The notes under the pieces are model-generated. The model was not told the DNA's origin and ran no database searches. It was given only the letters and a program-made list of their open reading frames with translations. From Alphaproteobacteria bacterium (GTDB lineage Bacteria; Pseudomonadota; Alphaproteobacteria; UBA8366), in NCBI GenBank assembly GCA_009377445.1, contig WHUA01000001.1, positions 372,001 to 436,000 of the forward strand: DNA of 64,000 nucleotides. The letters run 5' to 3'. Within the stretch, counting starts at the first letter, position 1. Each line of letters starts with the position of its first letter. The position numbers were made by a program, and so were the translations under genes. Positions 61,613-64,000 of the stretch are shown here, piece after piece.

Positions 61613-62941
61613 CTATTTTCCGATGCAGAAATCCCGGAAGATCACGTCCAGCAATTCCTCCACATCGACGGCGCCCGTGATCCGCCCAAGCGCCCGCGCC
61701 GCAAGGCGAAGGTCCTCCGCGGCCAATTCCGGCAGCGCCGCGGCGAGCGACCGGGCAAGCGCCTCCCGGCAGACGATAACGGCGTCGCGATGCCGCGCGC
61801 GGGTAAGAACCGGCGCGGACCCTGTGGCGGCCCCGATCCGGTCCCGCACGACGCCGGACAGCGCATTAAGGAAAGCGTCCACTCCCTCGCCGGATTTCAA
61901 CGACATTTCGAAAACCCCGATCCCGCGGAATTCCCGTTTCCAGCGGGATTTCCCAAGATCCACCTTGTTCACCACGACGAGGGTGTCCGCATCGACCATA
62001 TCGAGCCCCCCGGCCGGCGTCTCGTCGGCGGCGAAGACGGCGATCTTCAAATCGGCCGTCCCGGCCCATTGCCGCGCCCGGCGCACGCCTTCGGCCTCAA
62101 TCTCGTCCGCCGCCTCGCGCAGCCCCGCCGTATCGGCGACCAGCACCGGGAATCCGGCCAGATCGAGCCATGCCTCGACGACGTCCCGCGTCGTCCCCGC
62201 CCGCGCGGACACGATCGCGGCGTCGCGCCGGGCGAGAAGGTTCAGGAGGCTCGATTTCCCGGCGTTCGGCGGCCCGACGATGGCGACCATGAGCCCTTGG
62301 CGCAGCCGCTCGCCCCGCCGGCCGTCGGCGAGATGCAGCGCCATTTCCGCTTCCAGCGCGGCGATATCGCCGCGAAACGCGCGAATGAGGTTTTCCGGAA
62401 GTTCCTCGTCCGGAAAGTCGATGGCCGCCTCAAGATGCGCCAGCGCCGCGATCAGGCGGGACCGCCAGCCGTCATAGAGCCGGCCCAGCGCGCCGCCGGA
62501 TTGCCGCAACGCCTGCCGCCGCTGCGCGTCGGTGTCCGCTTCGATCAGGTCGAGCAGCCCTTCGGCCGCCGTCAGATCCATTTTCCCGGCGAGCACGGCG
62601 CGGCGCGTGAACTCTCCGGGCTCGGCCAGGCGCAATCCCCGAATGCCACCGAGCGCATCGAGCACCGCCGCGATCACGCCCATGCCGCCATGCACATGAA
62701 GCTCGACGACATCATCGCCGGTATAGCTCCGCGGCGCCGGGAACCGCAGCGCCAGGCCGTCGTCGAGCGCTTCTCCCGTCCCCGGCTTCGTCAGCGTGAC
62801 CCGCTGCGCCCGGCGCGCCGCCGGCAGCGGCTTTCCCGTCAACAGCAACAGCGCATCGCCGGCGTCCGGACCCGAAATGCGGATCACCGCGACGCCGGCC
62901 CGCCCCGCCCCGCTCGCGAGCGCATAGATGGTCCCACTCAT
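61613..62941 (-). CDS. mnmE: tRNA modification GTPase MnmE (TrmE)
   Basis: 442 residues. The N-terminal folate-binding domain (YALASGAGRAGVAVIRISG) and the inserted G-domain with P-loop GPPNAGKSSL (about residues 221-230), DTAG in LVADTAGLREA and NKVD (VVVNKVDLG) are intact. The C-terminus ends with the invariant CIGK (FRDFCIGK), required for catalysis. It forms the tRNA U34 modification complex with MnmG, encoded directly downstream. Confidence 0.97.
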   Translation of the reverse strand: MSGTIYALASGAGRAGVAVIRISGPDAGDALLLLTGKPLPAARRAQRVTLTKPGTGEALDDGLALRFPAPRSYTGDDVVELHVHGGMGVIAAVLDALGGIRGLRLAEPGEFTRRAVLAGKMDLTAAEGLLDLIEADTDAQRRQALRQSGGALGRLYDGWRSRLIAALAHLEAAIDFPDEELPENLIRAFRGDIAALEAEMALHLADGRRGERLRQGLMVAIVGPPNAGKSSLLNLLARRDAAIVSARAGTTRDVVEAWLDLAGFPVLVADTAGLREAADEIEAEGVRRARQWAGTADLKIAVFAADETPAGGLDMVDADTLVVVNKVDLGKSRWKREFRGIGVFEMSLKSGEGVDAFLNALSGVVRDRIGAATGSAPVLTRARHRDAVIVCREALARSLAAALPELAAEDLRLAARALGRITGAVDVEELLDVIFRDFCIGK

Positions 62942-63150
62942 CGCGTCGACTCTCTACCATTGCAGGCCGTTACGGCCGATCCGCCCATATTTATAATTCC
63001 CGTTGAGGCGCTGCGGCGCATTTTAATTCCCGCATCGGCAATGCCCGATTATCCCTGACGATCCCGGGCATCTTGCGTTACTGTGGATAGGACGCCGCGC
63101 CCGCGCAAGCCCGGCGCAACCCTTACTCCGCCCAAGCCGTTAGGGAAGTG
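62942..63150. other. Divergent intergenic region between mnmE and DUF255 gene
   Basis: About 209 nt. Contains one DnaA-box-like 9-mer (TGTGGATAG, 63082-63090) and an AT-richer patch near 62990-63045. No cluster of DnaA boxes was seen, so this is not convincing as an origin. Confidence 0.5.

Positions 63151-64000
<850 letters not shown>

Overview
The window looks like a chromosomal segment of a high-GC alphaproteobacterium, most likely of the Rhodospirillales type. The reasons are the gene order mnmE-mnmG-rsmG-parA-parB-holA-lptE-leuS with intact parS sites, a small DUF3576-type lipoprotein, a ubiquinone-pathway hydroxylase, a glnK-amtB pair, and a PleC-like histidine kinase with a DAHL-type sensor half. 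The genus cannot be read from the sequence.

Layout. 1-5.9 kb: end of a sensor kinase, tRNA-Gly(GCC), a ProX/YbaK-type editing protein, a thioredoxin-TPR co-chaperone, a Lon-N protein, Trm112-like and DUF971 proteins, and a UbiH-type hydroxylase. 6.2-11.2 kb: glnK-amtB, ftsK and lolA. 11.3-14.7 kb: glutamine-amidotransferase-like hydrolase, alpha/beta hydrolase, FAH-family enzyme and exonuclease III. 14.9-23.6 kb: a divergent surface-glycan-like locus. One arm holds an oversized ABC protein and a cyclic-nucleotide-binding protein; the other is a coupled run of four glycosyltransferases and a histidine phosphatase. 23.7-31.6 kb: a PH-domain protein, a complete peptide-type ABC importer and a flavin-dependent monooxygenase.

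31.6-38.9 kb is an arsenic-resistance island: ArsR-ArsC fusion, ArsJ-type GAPDH, ArsJ exporter, cysteine-bearing PadR regulator and a flavoprotein with a cysteine-rich tail. A CaiB-type CoA transferase and a metallo-beta-lactamase-fold hydrolase lie at its left edge. The same inverted repeat (TTCTA-N6-TAGAA) sits in front of the CoA-transferase and in front of the arsR-arsC gene, so both transcription units may belong to one arsenic regulon.

38.9-43.7 kb: epimerase, methyltransferase, MBL hydrolase, MFS transporter and an OmpR-type response regulator. 43.8-48.9 kb: a tightly coupled minus-strand operon (RibD-like reductase, zinc-ligand-poor MDR dehydrogenase, QueD/PTPS homologue without its catalytic residues, GT4 glycosyltransferase, methyltransferase) with a divergent CDP-alcohol phosphatidyltransferase. 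It looks like an uncharacterised pathway for a glycosylated small molecule. 49-53 kb: hypothetical protein, L,D-transpeptidase, YggS, porin and DUF3576 lipoprotein. 53-63 kb: leuS-lptE-holA facing parB-parA-rsmG-mnmG-mnmE, with three parS sites, which places the window near the replication origin. A DUF255 thioredoxin-fold protein runs off the right edge.

The strongest candidates for undescribed biology are: (1) the ABC protein with an insertion of about 290 residues carrying repeated Q-loop-like motifs and altered Walker B and H-loop residues, beside the glycosyltransferase operon; (2) the RibD/MDR/PTPS-like/GT4/methyltransferase operon; and (3) the extended ArsR regulon. All functional links between neighbours are inferences from gene order.
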